Origin: Chitinophagales bacterium | GTDB lineage: Bacteria > Bacteroidota > Bacteroidia > Chitinophagales > UBA10324 | Direction: 5' to 3' | DNA length: 64,000 nt | NCBI GenBank assembly: GCA_025056305.1 | Contig: JANWWJ010000018.1 | Location: 1 to 64,000, forward strand | In this document: piece after piece, positions 9,011-18,441 of the stretch | Layout of the letters: each line of letters begins with the position of its first letter | Numbering within the stretch: position 1 is the first letter of the stretch | Translations under genes and position numbers: made by a program | The notes under the pieces: generated by a model | Told to the model about the DNA's origin: nothing | What the model saw: only the letters and a program-made list of their open reading frames with translations | Databases searched by the model: none

Positions 9011-9661
9011 ATGCTTTTTGATTCATCCATAGCGCAACAGGTAGCAGAAAAATTGCTTCAGGTAGAAGCTTTACGCATCAACGTGAAACAGCCGTTTCGC
9101 TGGTCAGCAGGTTGGTGGGCGCCTGTCTATTGCGATAATCGTCGGACGCTTTCTTTTCCCGATGTGCGCACTTTCCTGAGAGATCAATTTGTTGCATTGA
9201 TTCGCCGCCATTTTCCTGCAGTGCAAAGCATTGCAGCCGTGGCTACTGCCGGCATTGCCCACGGAGTTTTGATTGCCGACGTGTTGCATCTGCCTTTTTG
9301 CTATGTGCGGCCTAAACCCAAAGAACATGGCCTGCAGCAACAAATAGAAGGTATTCTCGAGGCAGGCAGCCGTGTAGTAGTGGTGGAAGATTTGCTCTCC
9401 ACAGGCAGCAGCAGTGCCCAAGTGATTGATGTGCTCGTCAACGCCGGTGCACACGTTGAGGGATTGGTGGCCATCTTTGATTATGATTTTGAGCAGGCGC
9501 ACAAAACGTTACAGCAAAAGGAATGTGTGTATTTCACACTAAGCAATCTGGGTGCGTTGTTGCAGGCCGCACGTCACCATCACAGACTCACCGACGAAGA
9601 ATGGGCCATCATCAAAGGCTGGCAGCAACAACCCGACCGATGGCTGCCTGATTACTCCTGA
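9011..9661 (+). CDS. pyrE: Orotate phosphoribosyltransferase
   Basis: PyrE makes orotidine 5'-phosphate from orotate and PRPP, the fifth step of UMP synthesis. The 216-residue protein has the PRPP-binding motif VVVVEDLLSTGSSS at 122-135 and the usual FRWSAGWWAPVYCDNR orotate-site region near 29-44; the family's dimer-loop RPKPKEHG lies at 100-107. Length is normal. It is a stand-alone gene here; pyrB and pyrR sit 34 kb away in the same window. It converges on the gene ending at 9664 with two nt between the stops. Confidence 0.94.
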   Translation: MLFDSSIAQQVAEKLLQVEALRINVKQPFRWSAGWWAPVYCDNRRTLSFPDVRTFLRDQFVALIRRHFPAVQSIAAVATAGIAHGVLIADVLHLPFCYVRPKPKEHGLQQQIEGILEAGSRVVVVEDLLSTGSSSAQVIDVLVNAGAHVEGLVAIFDYDFEQAHKTLQQKECVYFTLSNLGALLQAARHHHRLTDEEWAIIKGWQQQPDRWLPDYS

Positions 9662-9663
9662 AC

Positions 9664-11244
9664 CTATGGAACCACCAGGCGCTTGGTCAACCGTCGATCG
9701 CCGGTATCTAACGATATGAAATACAGCCCCGGCGGCCAGCCGGTAATATCCAACACGTGACGGTGCAGGCCTGGCTGCATATGCATGCGTTGCAAGGGTT
9801 GGGCCAGGCGGCCCGACAGGTCATAAACATACAGCCGAACATCACTGGTGCGCGGTAAAAAGAAGGAAAGTGCAGTTTTGTCGCGAGCCGGATTTGGGTA
9901 TGGGTCATACAACTGCGGCGTGCTTACCGCCGTTTCGATTTCATCGACACCGATGGGTACAGGCTCCCACGTGGTGTCGAACACGACGAATTCATCACCG
10001 GGACGGTAAAATACCAGCTGCATAAAATATTTAAACATTTCATCAAATGATGATTCGCCATAACTGACGTTGTGGCCGTTGTAAAACGGATTGTTGACAG
10101 TGTTATCGTAAGTGGCTTCTGCTTTGATGACCGTTCCTTTAGGCAATATGACAAAATGATTGAATTGATAAAGAAACTGCCAGTTAAATTTCCAATTGGG
10201 GACATAACTTAAGGGAATGGAGTCGCCTGATGGTGTCTGCGCCCAGATGCGAAACGATTTGCCGAATAAATGCATGTGCGGCGCAATGGCAAACAAGGAA
10301 AAAGTGCTGTCAATGGGATACTCTGAATGAAAGGTGACTACCATGTCTTTGGGGATGAAAAACACGGGCTCGACAATGTAGTTTTCACCCACACGCTTGT
10401 TTTTGACCGGCCTGAAATCATCGTAATCGGCAAAAAACAGATTTACGCTTGATTGATCATAAGCTGGCGTCAGCGTAGGTGCATAATGCACCTGAATGAC
10501 CACATGCGTGCCGGCTTTGAATTTTAGACCCGTACCTTCAGGAAAGAAGCGTGGCGTCATTCCCGGCCCGTACAAGCCGATGAAAGTTACGTTTGCGCCT
10601 TCACCGGCCCCACCAAACGAAGGGTAACCATATTCAGGGGTAAGCTTATCTAATGAATCAGCACTGCCATCAGTGCATAAGTACATGAATACGTGGTGTA
10701 CTATGGACGGATTCCCCGGTACAAATTCAACAGCACGCAGTTGTTTATCTTCTGAAGTGTAGGAGGGCAACACAAAAACCTGGTAACGATCTTGATTGTC
10801 ACCTGGAATGTAGAACGGCACTTTCATGGTCAGCGTCAAGTCGGGAGTTCCTAACACGGAACCTGCCGGGAATTCCGGTGGCGGTGGGGCTTGCGAGGTG
10901 TCGCCGGCCGGATGACCATTGTTGATCCAGGTGGTAATGAGGTCAATTTCTTGCTCGGGGAGAATACGTTCGTTTAGGTATCTGACGTAATGGGGGTCTG
11001 CGGGCCATGGCGGCATAGTGCGGGATTGAAGTGCAGCAGGAATTGAATAAAACGATGGGCTCTGTGTCAATACCGTATAACCCATTGCGTTTAAATAGGA
11101 TTCTCCGATTTGGCCAGGCCGATGGCAACTGGCGCATTCTCGGTAAAATATGGGAGCCACATCAGCCCAAACTGGGGCTTGCGCATCAAGCACTTTGCCC
11201 CACATTACACTGCACAGACCTAAAATCAACAAACGTGCTTTCAT
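9664..11244 (-). CDS. Secreted haem-containing, PHM-like copper monooxygenase protein with T9SS tail
   Basis: The 526-residue exported protein has a signal peptide (MKARLLILGLCSVMWG...DAQ), then a c-type haem motif CASCH at 37-41 with TMPPW downstream as a likely axial-methionine region. The following domain resembles copper type II ascorbate-dependent monooxygenases, with His-rich motifs HHVFMYLCTDG, GTHVVIQVHY and APHMHLFGKSF. It ends in a T9SS type A sorting domain (YPNPARDKTALSF, RLVVP). The substrate is unknown. ATG 11244 is chosen because the -7 box at 11265-11272 lies within the extra upstream frame. It is divergent from a cytochrome c lipoprotein, a likely redox partner. Confidence 0.82.
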   Translation of the reverse strand: MKARLLILGLCSVMWGKVLDAQAPVWADVAPIFYRECASCHRPGQIGESYLNAMGYTVLTQSPSFYSIPAALQSRTMPPWPADPHYVRYLNERILPEQEIDLITTWINNGHPAGDTSQAPPPPEFPAGSVLGTPDLTLTMKVPFYIPGDNQDRYQVFVLPSYTSEDKQLRAVEFVPGNPSIVHHVFMYLCTDGSADSLDKLTPEYGYPSFGGAGEGANVTFIGLYGPGMTPRFFPEGTGLKFKAGTHVVIQVHYAPTLTPAYDQSSVNLFFADYDDFRPVKNKRVGENYIVEPVFFIPKDMVVTFHSEYPIDSTFSLFAIAPHMHLFGKSFRIWAQTPSGDSIPLSYVPNWKFNWQFLYQFNHFVILPKGTVIKAEATYDNTVNNPFYNGHNVSYGESSFDEMFKYFMQLVFYRPGDEFVVFDTTWEPVPIGVDEIETAVSTPQLYDPYPNPARDKTALSFFLPRTSDVRLYVYDLSGRLAQPLQRMHMQPGLHRHVLDITGWPPGLYFISLDTGDRRLTKRLVVP

Positions 11245-11264
11245 TGCCCTTAGCCCTGTAAAAA

Positions 11265-11272
11265 CAAAATTA
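11265..11272 (-). promoter_or_regulatory. -7 box TAATTTTG for the haem/copper protein
   Basis: Exact TAnnTTTG match on the minus strand, ending 20 nt before ATG 11244. Confidence 0.6.
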
Positions 11273-11359
11273 GGGCACAAACACCAAGAAGTTTATGGAA
11301 TGAATAAACAAGGCATGTAAAATTGTCCGCCGCAACGCTCTGCAAGGGGCGAGCCAACT

Positions 11360-11367
11360 TAGTTTTG
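11360..11367 (+). promoter_or_regulatory. -7 box TAGTTTTG for the cytochrome c lipoprotein
   Basis: Exact TAnnTTTG match ending 21 nt before ATG 11389. It lies inside the open frame that extends to 11323, which argues for the later start. Confidence 0.6.
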
Positions 11368-11388
11368 TTTTTTTGGAACTCCCCAGTA

Positions 11389-11826
11389 ATGCACAAGTAC
11401 CTGGTGTTGATGGCGTTCGTTTTGGTCGCGTTGCTGCCAGCATGTAGCCCTAAGAAAAAGCAGTCGGAGCCTGCTATTTTGGAAAATACTTTAAGGAACT
11501 TTCCTGATGTTTACCCGGAGCCGCTCAACGAACTACGCGCCGAACGAGGGAAAGTCATTTATCAGAATAAATGCACGACGTGTCATGATCTGGATCGAAA
11601 AATAATTGGGCCACCCCTGCGAGGCGTAACTCAGCGGCGCACTTATAATTGGTTGATGAATATGATCCTCTACCCTGATCAGTGGGTAAAAACAGATTCC
11701 ATTGCACGCGCCCTGCACAAAGAGTATAATTATGTTCAAATGATTATTCCGGATGGCATCACGGAAGATCAGGCCATGGCCGTGGTCGATTACCTCAGGT
11801 TAGAAAGCCAGAAGGGAGCGCCTTAG
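11389..11826 (+). CDS. Cytochrome c lipoprotein
   Basis: A 145-residue mono-haem cytochrome c. The leader MHKYLVLMAFVLVALLPAC ends in a lipobox with the lipidated cysteine at residue 19, so the protein should be membrane-anchored in the periplasm. The haem motif CTTCH is at 62-66, followed by IGPPLRGV, the usual distal motif, and a methionine-containing region (QMIIPDGITEDQ) before the C-terminal helix VVDYLRLES. The start is set by the lipoprotein leader and by the -7 box. It probably carries electrons to or from the divergent haem/copper protein, though that is inferred from position only. Confidence 0.88.
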   Translation: MHKYLVLMAFVLVALLPACSPKKKQSEPAILENTLRNFPDVYPEPLNELRAERGKVIYQNKCTTCHDLDRKIIGPPLRGVTQRRTYNWLMNMILYPDQWVKTDSIARALHKEYNYVQMIIPDGITEDQAMAVVDYLRLESQKGAP

Positions 11827-13263
11827 CTTCTTATGGCTCTTAAAGGTTCATAGTCACATTTCTCATCGCCTTTGTTTTCCGTTTTGTCCAGATTTGAAGA
11901 AGCTAACTGGTCTTTTGTAGCCGTTATACTTTCAACTTATTTTTTTGGATTAGATACCGAAACAACAAGCTTTTTAAGTTGAGACCTTTATAGTCACTGC
12001 TTAAGGCCAGGCATAGGCCACTTACAAACAAAATAGTTTTACCGATGCACGATGCAATAAGAACCAAGTACTTATAGTTTAAGAATAACAGTAAAAGGTT
12101 AATCAAATAATAAAGGGAAAATTTTTATATGAATTCGTGCTGTAAGATCTGCTCTTAACGTTTGAAAAACCAGGGCATTAAGTAAGGTGCTTGGTTTCCT
12201 GTTTTGAGGATGATGCTCAAAGAGGCAGTGTTTTGTCACCAATGTGGATCTCTACTGAGGATTGCAGGCCTAAATGCGTCTTCAACATGAGCCGTGCATT
12301 AGTGGTGAGGCATACCTGCAGTTTTTTGAGTTGATCTGGCATCAAAGGCGCACGAAGTGGAGGAAAAATTTTAACAGACAAAGTTGGCAAAAGGCCCATG
12401 GCCAGCCCGCTATGTTACTCATCAGGTTATATGTGAAATGCAAGCTTTAGGGAGGAGAATTTCCGCAAGAGACAACTGTCAAATGCAAGTGGCTTTCAGG
12501 CGGTAGGCCTGAACCATTTGCCTCAAAACTTGGGTTATCTGTTCCTCAACTCTAATGGCGTGGAATGTTATTAAGCTAGCATCATCGTGTAAAATTGGTG
12601 ACACTATTACCCGAAATCGGCATATTTATTCCCTTTGGTCAACACTTTCTATTAGGATTTGTAAATACGAAATAATTGTTAGTCGTATTAAAATTGCATA
12701 GTAAATTCCTTGAATACGTCCCAACAGCTTATAGCGTTGTTCGAATAGGTTGATTGGAGATTAAAAATTTATTGTTCACCTTACTTGCAAGCATGAGGAA
12801 ATGCGAAGTCTATATATTTTGAATATGTGAGTAGAGTTTCGAATCGCCATACAAGAACTGTAAAGCCCTTGGGACAGATAACACCAATGCACTTTTTGGG
12901 GATATTCCCTCGTGTAGCTATGTGGGTATGACGTGGCCCTTGTATTCTTAGAACAGCCGGTAGGAATATGGGTAGAAAATCTGTAAATGCAGATAATTCA
13001 CATCTTAGTACTTAATATGTGATCTTTGGAAAATAGCGTAAATTCTTGATGAACGTATAGTGACTCGTGGTCTTTGGTTTGCGGCTCTTGTTCTATATTC
13101 ATAAAGATTATTCTTGAAACGTTTGCGCAATTACTCAATTTCATTTTATTTAATAAAAACAAAAGCTTTACGGGCACTCGGTAACTTACTTTTAACGAAA
13201 ATGTGTGCTGGATTTTATTTTTTCTTATAGCGATTTTCAGGCACATTTGTTAACTTAGAACCA
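11827..13263. other. AT-rich 1.4-kb gap without a recognisable gene
   Basis: No reading frame here looks like a known protein. The longest open stretches are 60-83 codons on the minus strand (11924-12106, 12217-12399, 12998-13246), have no homologous feel and no exact promoter box. The sequence is clearly richer in A+T than its surroundings. I saw no tRNA, no CxxC-type motif and no good terminator. It could be decayed genes or an uncharacterised regulatory or RNA region. Confidence 0.5.
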
Positions 13264-15300
13264 ATGTCCAGGTTAGTTCAGTGTATTTTGTTTCTATCGA
13301 TGCCCGGTATAGGTTTCAGCCAAATACCGGACAGCGTAAACCTTGCATCATCAGTCAGCGCGTTTGACACGGCCCGTGTGCATTGGTTACTTCAAATGGC
13401 CGAGCAGATGCTCGATGAAAATCCGGATCAAGCGCATCGGTTGATTGAAGAGGCTGTGCAGGTGGCTACGAAGCATCATATGATATCAGCCATGGCAGAA
13501 GCAGAGTTATTGACCGGGGATTACCTGAAACGAAACAGCCAATGTGAGAAGGCTTTGGAACGCTATGAACGTGCCCGTATGCTGTTTGTGCAAGCCGGAG
13601 AAGAGCAGGCTGCCATGCAAAGCATCAACCGCATGGCGGCTTGCAACATAGATCTGGGGCACTTGGATGAGGCACTGCGGCAGGTGAATTGGGCGCTCGG
13701 GTTGGGGCATCTTCACAACAACAAAGCAGTCATAGGTCGGTCGCTTACGCTTAAGGCAATTATATACCGCCAGCGCGGTGAAGTTGAGTTTGCCCTGCAG
13801 CATTTCTTGGAAGCACTGCAGATTGCTGAACTGCTTCAAGAAACAAAATTGCTCAGCACCATTTATAGCAACTTAGGGGCTTTGTTTCTCGATGCCGACG
13901 ATCTAAACAATGCACGCAAGTATTTGATGTTGGCAGCCCACTATCGACAACAAGAAAACGATCGAAATGGATTGGCTAAGGTGTATAGCAGCCTGGGGGT
14001 GTTGTTTCGTCGGCAAGACAGCCTGCAGCAAGCGCAAGAATACTACCTCAAGGCCCTGGGGCTTTTTCGTGAGCTAAGCAACCGCGGTGGTATGGCCCTA
14101 GCGCTTCAGAATTTGGGCGTTATCTATAGAAGTTTAAATCAGCCGCACGTGGCTTTAAACCACCACGAGCAGGCCTTGGCCATTCGAAAGGAATTAGGCG
14201 ATCGCAGAGGTGCTGCCGTAGGACATTACAACATAGCTCTAACTTATTTGGACGTGCGTAATGCTGAGCAGGCGCTACATCATTTACACGAAAGTGAAAG
14301 GCTGGCCCGACAAATGGATATGCGCGACCTTTTGGCGCTAATCCCGGAGGCACGTGCGGAAGCGCAGGCTTTAGCTGGAAATCAGAAGGCTGCTATTGAG
14401 GAGCTGCGCACTGCCTTGCAGCACAGGGACAGTCTGTACAACCTGGACCGCTTGCGGCAGTTTGATGAGTTGCATGCAAAATATGAAACGGAAAAAAAAG
14501 ACAAGGAGCTATTGCAACAGCGGCTGGAACTCGAAAAGAAAAATGCACAGCTGCATCGTCAACGCTTGACCAATTACTTGCTGTATGGTGGACTCTCGGC
14601 ATTCGTGCTGATTGCTGGACTTACGGTTGCTATGCTGCGCCAGCGTCAAAAACTGGAACGCGAGCGGGCCGTCGAACAAACGCGTAGAAGCATTGCCCGC
14701 GACCTGCACGACGACATCGGTGCCACGCTTAGTACGGTGACCATTTTCAGCTCGCTGGCTTTGAAAAAGCTCGAAAGTGATGCTTCGGCGGTAAGCCAAC
14801 TTTTGCAACGCATCCGAACAGTTTCGGAGAAGATGATGTCGGACATGTCGGACGTCATTTGGTTGATCAAGCCGGAAAACGACTCGTCAGAGAAACTTTC
14901 CGAACGAATCCGGGCGCTGGCACATCAGTTGTTGACCCCTGCACAGATCGAATATCAACTCGATTTGGAAGCAGCAGATTCCCGATTGCCGATGAAGGCC
15001 AGAAGAAACATTTACTTAATCATTAAGGAAGGGTTGGCTAACGTTGCCAAGCACAGCCAGGCTCGGAATGTTCAGGTTTTGTTAAAAGAGCAGTCGGGTA
15101 AGTTACTATTACGTATTGTGGATAACGGTAAGGGACTGAATGGTGCCTCAGCGACGGGTTCCCGCTATCTTGGCGGCAACGGGTTGGGACACATGAAACA
15201 GCGTGCAGAACAGTTGGGGGGTATTTTGCACGCCCGAGGCAACGAACCCAGCGGCACCATCATTGAGGCCGTGTTTGACCTTTCAGCGATAGGTACTTAA
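13264..15300 (+). CDS. TPR-containing sensor histidine kinase (HisKA_3 type)
   Basis: A 678-residue two-component sensor. After a signal peptide (cut near GFSQ) comes a periplasmic array of tetratricopeptide repeats (about 30-395, e.g. YSNLGALFLDADDLNNARKY), a coiled coil (about 395-435), one transmembrane helix (about 437-460) and a HisKA_3 dimerisation domain with the phosphorylated histidine H482 in ARDLHDDIGATLS. The ATPase domain follows (EGLANVAKHSQA as the N box, IVDNGKGL as the G box). The architecture is common in Bacteroidota. A one-mismatch -7 box TAACTTAG (13251-13258) ends five nt before the ATG. The response regulator starts five nt after its stop. Confidence 0.93.
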   Translation: MSRLVQCILFLSMPGIGFSQIPDSVNLASSVSAFDTARVHWLLQMAEQMLDENPDQAHRLIEEAVQVATKHHMISAMAEAELLTGDYLKRNSQCEKALERYERARMLFVQAGEEQAAMQSINRMAACNIDLGHLDEALRQVNWALGLGHLHNNKAVIGRSLTLKAIIYRQRGEVEFALQHFLEALQIAELLQETKLLSTIYSNLGALFLDADDLNNARKYLMLAAHYRQQENDRNGLAKVYSSLGVLFRRQDSLQQAQEYYLKALGLFRELSNRGGMALALQNLGVIYRSLNQPHVALNHHEQALAIRKELGDRRGAAVGHYNIALTYLDVRNAEQALHHLHESERLARQMDMRDLLALIPEARAEAQALAGNQKAAIEELRTALQHRDSLYNLDRLRQFDELHAKYETEKKDKELLQQRLELEKKNAQLHRQRLTNYLLYGGLSAFVLIAGLTVAMLRQRQKLERERAVEQTRRSIARDLHDDIGATLSTVTIFSSLALKKLESDASAVSQLLQRIRTVSEKMMSDMSDVIWLIKPENDSSEKLSERIRALAHQLLTPAQIEYQLDLEAADSRLPMKARRNIYLIIKEGLANVAKHSQARNVQVLLKEQSGKLLLRIVDNGKGLNGASATGSRYLGGNGLGHMKQRAEQLGGILHARGNEPSGTIIEAVFDLSAIGT

Positions 15301-15304
15301 TGCC

Positions 15305-15958
15305 ATGGCGGAGGAACCTCACAGCCCCTTACGCATCTGCATTTTTGACGACAGTGAGCTGCGTTGCGAAGCCTTGACTCTGCTATTAGAAGCGGAGGGC
15401 CGTTTTGTCGTCGTAGGAGCTTATGGGAATTGTGCTCAAGTCGTAACACTGATGGAGCAACTGCGCCCTGATGTGGTGTTGATGGACATTGAGATGCCGC
15501 ATCCGGATGGGCTTACCGGACTTCGGCTGATAAAAAAGCATTTTCCTCACATCAAAGTCATCATGCAAACCATTCATGAGGAAGATGAAAATATTTTTAT
15601 GGCTGTATGCTATGGAGCCGACGGATACATATTAAAAAAAACATTGCCTGAGCAGCTGCTGGAAGCAATTTTTGAAGTATTGCAAGGCGGCGCCCCTATG
15701 TCACCCTACATTGCAAGACGCATCATGAAAATGCTCAGTGGTGAAGTTCGCGTGATCGTCCCCGATTTCAATCTTACAAAAAGGGAATGTGAAATATTAG
15801 AACTGTTGGCTAAAGGCCAGACTTATAAAGAGGTTGCCGAACGGTTGCACATCAGTTATAATACCGTCAATGCACATGTGCGCAACATATACGAAAAATT
15901 GCAAGTTCATTCGATTGCCGAAGCCATAGATCGGCTTCGCCAATTAGGAAGAAGATAG
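15305..15958 (+). CDS. NarL/LuxR-type response regulator
   Basis: A 217-residue DNA-binding response regulator. The receiver domain (about 9-130) has the acidic pair FDDSE and the phospho-acceptor D61 in VVLMDIEMPHPDG, with lysine in LKKTLP. The C-terminal LuxR-type helix-turn-helix (about 155-215) reads NLTKRECEILELLAKGQTYK then NTVNAHVRNIYEKL. It starts four nt after the kinase stop, so the two form one operon and a cognate pair. Targets are unknown; no paired site is visible upstream of the operon. Confidence 0.94.
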   Translation: MAEEPHSPLRICIFDDSELRCEALTLLLEAEGRFVVVGAYGNCAQVVTLMEQLRPDVVLMDIEMPHPDGLTGLRLIKKHFPHIKVIMQTIHEEDENIFMAVCYGADGYILKKTLPEQLLEAIFEVLQGGAPMSPYIARRIMKMLSGEVRVIVPDFNLTKRECEILELLAKGQTYKEVAERLHISYNTVNAHVRNIYEKLQVHSIAEAIDRLRQLGRR

Positions 15959-15966
15959 GCAGGGGA

Positions 15967-16203
15967 TCAGATCGTTCGGTGTGAGCCGTCGCAGAAGGGC
16001 TTTCGGTTGGTATGCTTACAAAGGCACCATGCCACCTTTCGTGCTTCATTGATGGAAATTTCCACAGGAGTAAATGGAGTTGTTCGGTGCGAGCCATCGC
16101 AAAAGGGCTGGCTTTTGCTTAAGCCACAAGCGCACCAGTAATATGTTCCCGGGTGCATTTCCATAACGATGGGCATCGTTCCGGCAATGTTGGGTTTTTC
16201 CAT
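15967..16203 (-). CDS. Double CDGSH iron-sulfur domain protein
   Basis: A 78-residue protein with two CDGSH motifs: C24-x-C26 with CDGSH at 35-39, and C60-x-C62 with CDGSH at 71-75. Each is expected to bind a 2Fe-2S cluster through three cysteines and a histidine, as in the MitoNEET family. The redox or Fe-S transfer role is inferred from the family. A longer frame starts at a TTG at 16227, but that codon lies inside the -7 box at 16225-16232, so ATG 16203 is the start. It is divergent from the prolyl oligopeptidase gene. Confidence 0.9.
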   Translation of the reverse strand: MEKPNIAGTMPIVMEMHPGTYYWCACGLSKSQPFCDGSHRTTPFTPVEISINEARKVAWCLCKHTNRKPFCDGSHRTI

Positions 16204-16224
16204 GGGTTTGAGTTGAGCGACGAA

Positions 16225-16232
16225 CAAAGTTA
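16225..16232 (-). promoter_or_regulatory. -7 box TAACTTTG for the CDGSH gene
   Basis: Exact TAnnTTTG match on the minus strand, ending 21 nt before ATG 16203. Confidence 0.6.
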
Positions 16233-16299
16233 CGCGGCGGTGCGCAATGCATTTGCCAGGTGTTCGACCCGAGCGACCAACGGTCTTTTCCTGACCTGT

Positions 16300-16307
16300 T
16301 ATCTTTA
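16300..16307 (+). promoter_or_regulatory. Near-consensus -7 box TATCTTTA for the prolyl oligopeptidase
   Basis: One mismatch (final A for G) to TAnnTTTG, ending 19 nt before ATG 16327. Confidence 0.4.
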
Positions 16308-16326
16308 TGCCAAGCCAGAAAAATCA

Positions 16327-18432
16327 ATGCGAAGTCATTTGCTCGTTTCCTTGCTTGTGATGGGCCACGGTCTGCTCATGGCTCAGGAATTGAATTATCC
16401 CCAAACCCGAAAAACCGATGTGGTGGATTACTATTTCGGTACTGCCGTTCCCGATCCGTACCGATGGTTAGAAGACGATCATGCTTCTGAAACCAAGGCA
16501 TGGGTACAAGAACAAAACCGGGTCACATTCGCATATCTGAGTAAGATTCCGTACCGCGATCGCATCCGTCAACGCATCACTGAATTATATAACTATCCCA
16601 GAATGTCTGTTCCTTTTCGCGCGGGTAAATACTATTTCTATACCCGTAATGATGGCCTGCAACCGCAAAGTGTCTATTTCATCCAGCAAGGGCTTGACGG
16701 AGAACCAAAGGTTTTCATTGATCCAAATGCTATGAATCCTCAAGGAACTACAGCCGTCAGTTTGAGTGGATTTTCCAAAGACCGGCGCTATGTGTGCTAT
16801 AACGTTAGTGAAAGCGGCAGCGACTGGCAAACCATGTATGTTAAAGAGGTGGCGAGCGGAACTGTCTTGTCTGATGAGCTTCGATGGATCAAATTCTCTG
16901 GTGCGGCCTGGTATCGCAATGGCTTTTTTTATAGCGGATATCAGCGCCCACCTAAAGATCAGGAGCTAAAGGGTCAAAATAGATTCCAGCGCATCTATTA
17001 CCACAAGTTGGGCACACCTCAGTCAGAAGACATGGTTGTGTGGGAAGACCGCGAGCGCCCCCTGCGTTATGTGCAGGCTCAAGTCACCGATGACGAGCGC
17101 TATCTAGTCATTTACATCAGCGAAGGCACCGACGGCATCGAGTTGTGGTATATGGATTTGCGCAACAAGCATGCCGGCTTCCGACGCATCTTTGAAGGAT
17201 TTCAATACAATTATGAAGTCATCGATAACGAAGGCGATGAGCTGCTGGTGCTTACCAATCATGGCGCCAAAAACTATCGGGTAATAGCCCTTCATCCGGA
17301 ACGACCTCAAGAAACGATCAGGGATGTTATTGCGGAACGATCAGAGTTGCTGCAGAGCGTGCAAGCCACCGGTGGCAAATTGTTTGCGACTTATTTGAAA
17401 GATGCGAGCTCACAGGTGATCCAATTTGCCCGTAGCGGAGAACAAGAGCGGGTAATTTCCTTGCCTTTACTGGGAACAGTGAGCGGATTTGTCGGAGAGA
17501 AAGATGACACGGTGGTGTTTTACTCTTTAACTTCCTTTACCACACCAGCTACCATTTATCAGTACAATATCCGCACAGGTGAATCCAAGCTGTATCGTCG
17601 GCCAGAGGTCAAATTCAATCCGGATCAATATGTAACGCAGCAGGTTTTTTATACTTCAAAAGACGGGACACGGGTACCGATGTTTTTGGTATATAAAAAA
17701 GGCCTAAAGAAAAACGGTCGCAATCCCACCTTGCTCTACGGCTATGGTGGCTTCAACATAGCCCTGACACCCTCTTTCAGCCCCTCGCGAATGGCGCTGC
17801 TGGAGCAGGGTGCCGTTTTTGCTATGGCCAATCTACGCGGCGGCAGTGAGTACGGGGAAGCGTGGCATGAGGCCGGCATGTTGTTGAAAAAACAAAATGT
17901 CTTTGACGACTTTATTGCGGCTGCCGAATATTTAATACGTGAGCGCTACACCTCAAGTGCGTATTTGGCCATTATGGGTCGATCCAATGGTGGGTTGTTG
18001 GTGGGAGCGGTCATGAATCAACGGCCCGATTTGTTCGCAGTGGCTTTTCCGGGTGTAGGGGTGATGGATATGCTGCGCTTTCACAAATTCACCGTGGGTT
18101 GGGGATGGGTGGTGGAATACGGATCCAGTGAAGACTCAATACATTTCCGAAATCTATATTCGTATTCTCCCCTGCATAATCTTAGAAAAGGAGTGTGCTA
18201 TCCTGCTACGTTGGTCACTACAGCCGACCATGACGATCGTGTAGTGCCGGCGCACTCATTTAAATATATAGCCACGCTTCAGGAGGTTCAATCGTGCAAT
18301 CGCCCGGTATTGATTCGTATTGATGTTCAAGCCGGGCATGGCGGCGGGCGACCTGTGCAGAAAGTCATTGATGAGGATGCCGACATATATGCTTTCATGT
18401 TTTGGAACATGGGCATACGCCAATGGAAATAA
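16327..18432 (+). CDS. Prolyl oligopeptidase (S9A), exported
   Basis: A 701-residue serine peptidase that should cut short peptides after proline. A signal peptide (MRSHLLVSLLVMGHGLLMAQ) places it in the periplasm. The N-terminal half is the seven-bladed propeller, preceded by the typical YPQTRKTDVVDYYFGTAVPD and YRWLEDD. The alpha/beta-hydrolase domain has the nucleophile S553 in MGRSNGGLL, the acid in DHDDRVVP (634-641) and the histidine in AGHGGG. Length matches the family. The frame continues upstream to 16153, but the signal peptide and the -7-like box at 16300 fix the start. Confidence 0.94.
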   Translation: MRSHLLVSLLVMGHGLLMAQELNYPQTRKTDVVDYYFGTAVPDPYRWLEDDHASETKAWVQEQNRVTFAYLSKIPYRDRIRQRITELYNYPRMSVPFRAGKYYFYTRNDGLQPQSVYFIQQGLDGEPKVFIDPNAMNPQGTTAVSLSGFSKDRRYVCYNVSESGSDWQTMYVKEVASGTVLSDELRWIKFSGAAWYRNGFFYSGYQRPPKDQELKGQNRFQRIYYHKLGTPQSEDMVVWEDRERPLRYVQAQVTDDERYLVIYISEGTDGIELWYMDLRNKHAGFRRIFEGFQYNYEVIDNEGDELLVLTNHGAKNYRVIALHPERPQETIRDVIAERSELLQSVQATGGKLFATYLKDASSQVIQFARSGEQERVISLPLLGTVSGFVGEKDDTVVFYSLTSFTTPATIYQYNIRTGESKLYRRPEVKFNPDQYVTQQVFYTSKDGTRVPMFLVYKKGLKKNGRNPTLLYGYGGFNIALTPSFSPSRMALLEQGAVFAMANLRGGSEYGEAWHEAGMLLKKQNVFDDFIAAAEYLIRERYTSSAYLAIMGRSNGGLLVGAVMNQRPDLFAVAFPGVGVMDMLRFHKFTVGWGWVVEYGSSEDSIHFRNLYSYSPLHNLRKGVCYPATLVTTADHDDRVVPAHSFKYIATLQEVQSCNRPVLIRIDVQAGHGGGRPVQKVIDEDADIYAFMFWNMGIRQWK

Positions 18433-18441
18433 GGCTGGGGG

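Noticed and set aside
12217-12399. A 60-codon minus-strand frame in the AT-rich gap
   Set aside because: Too short, no promoter box, no family resemblance; kept only as part of the gap description.
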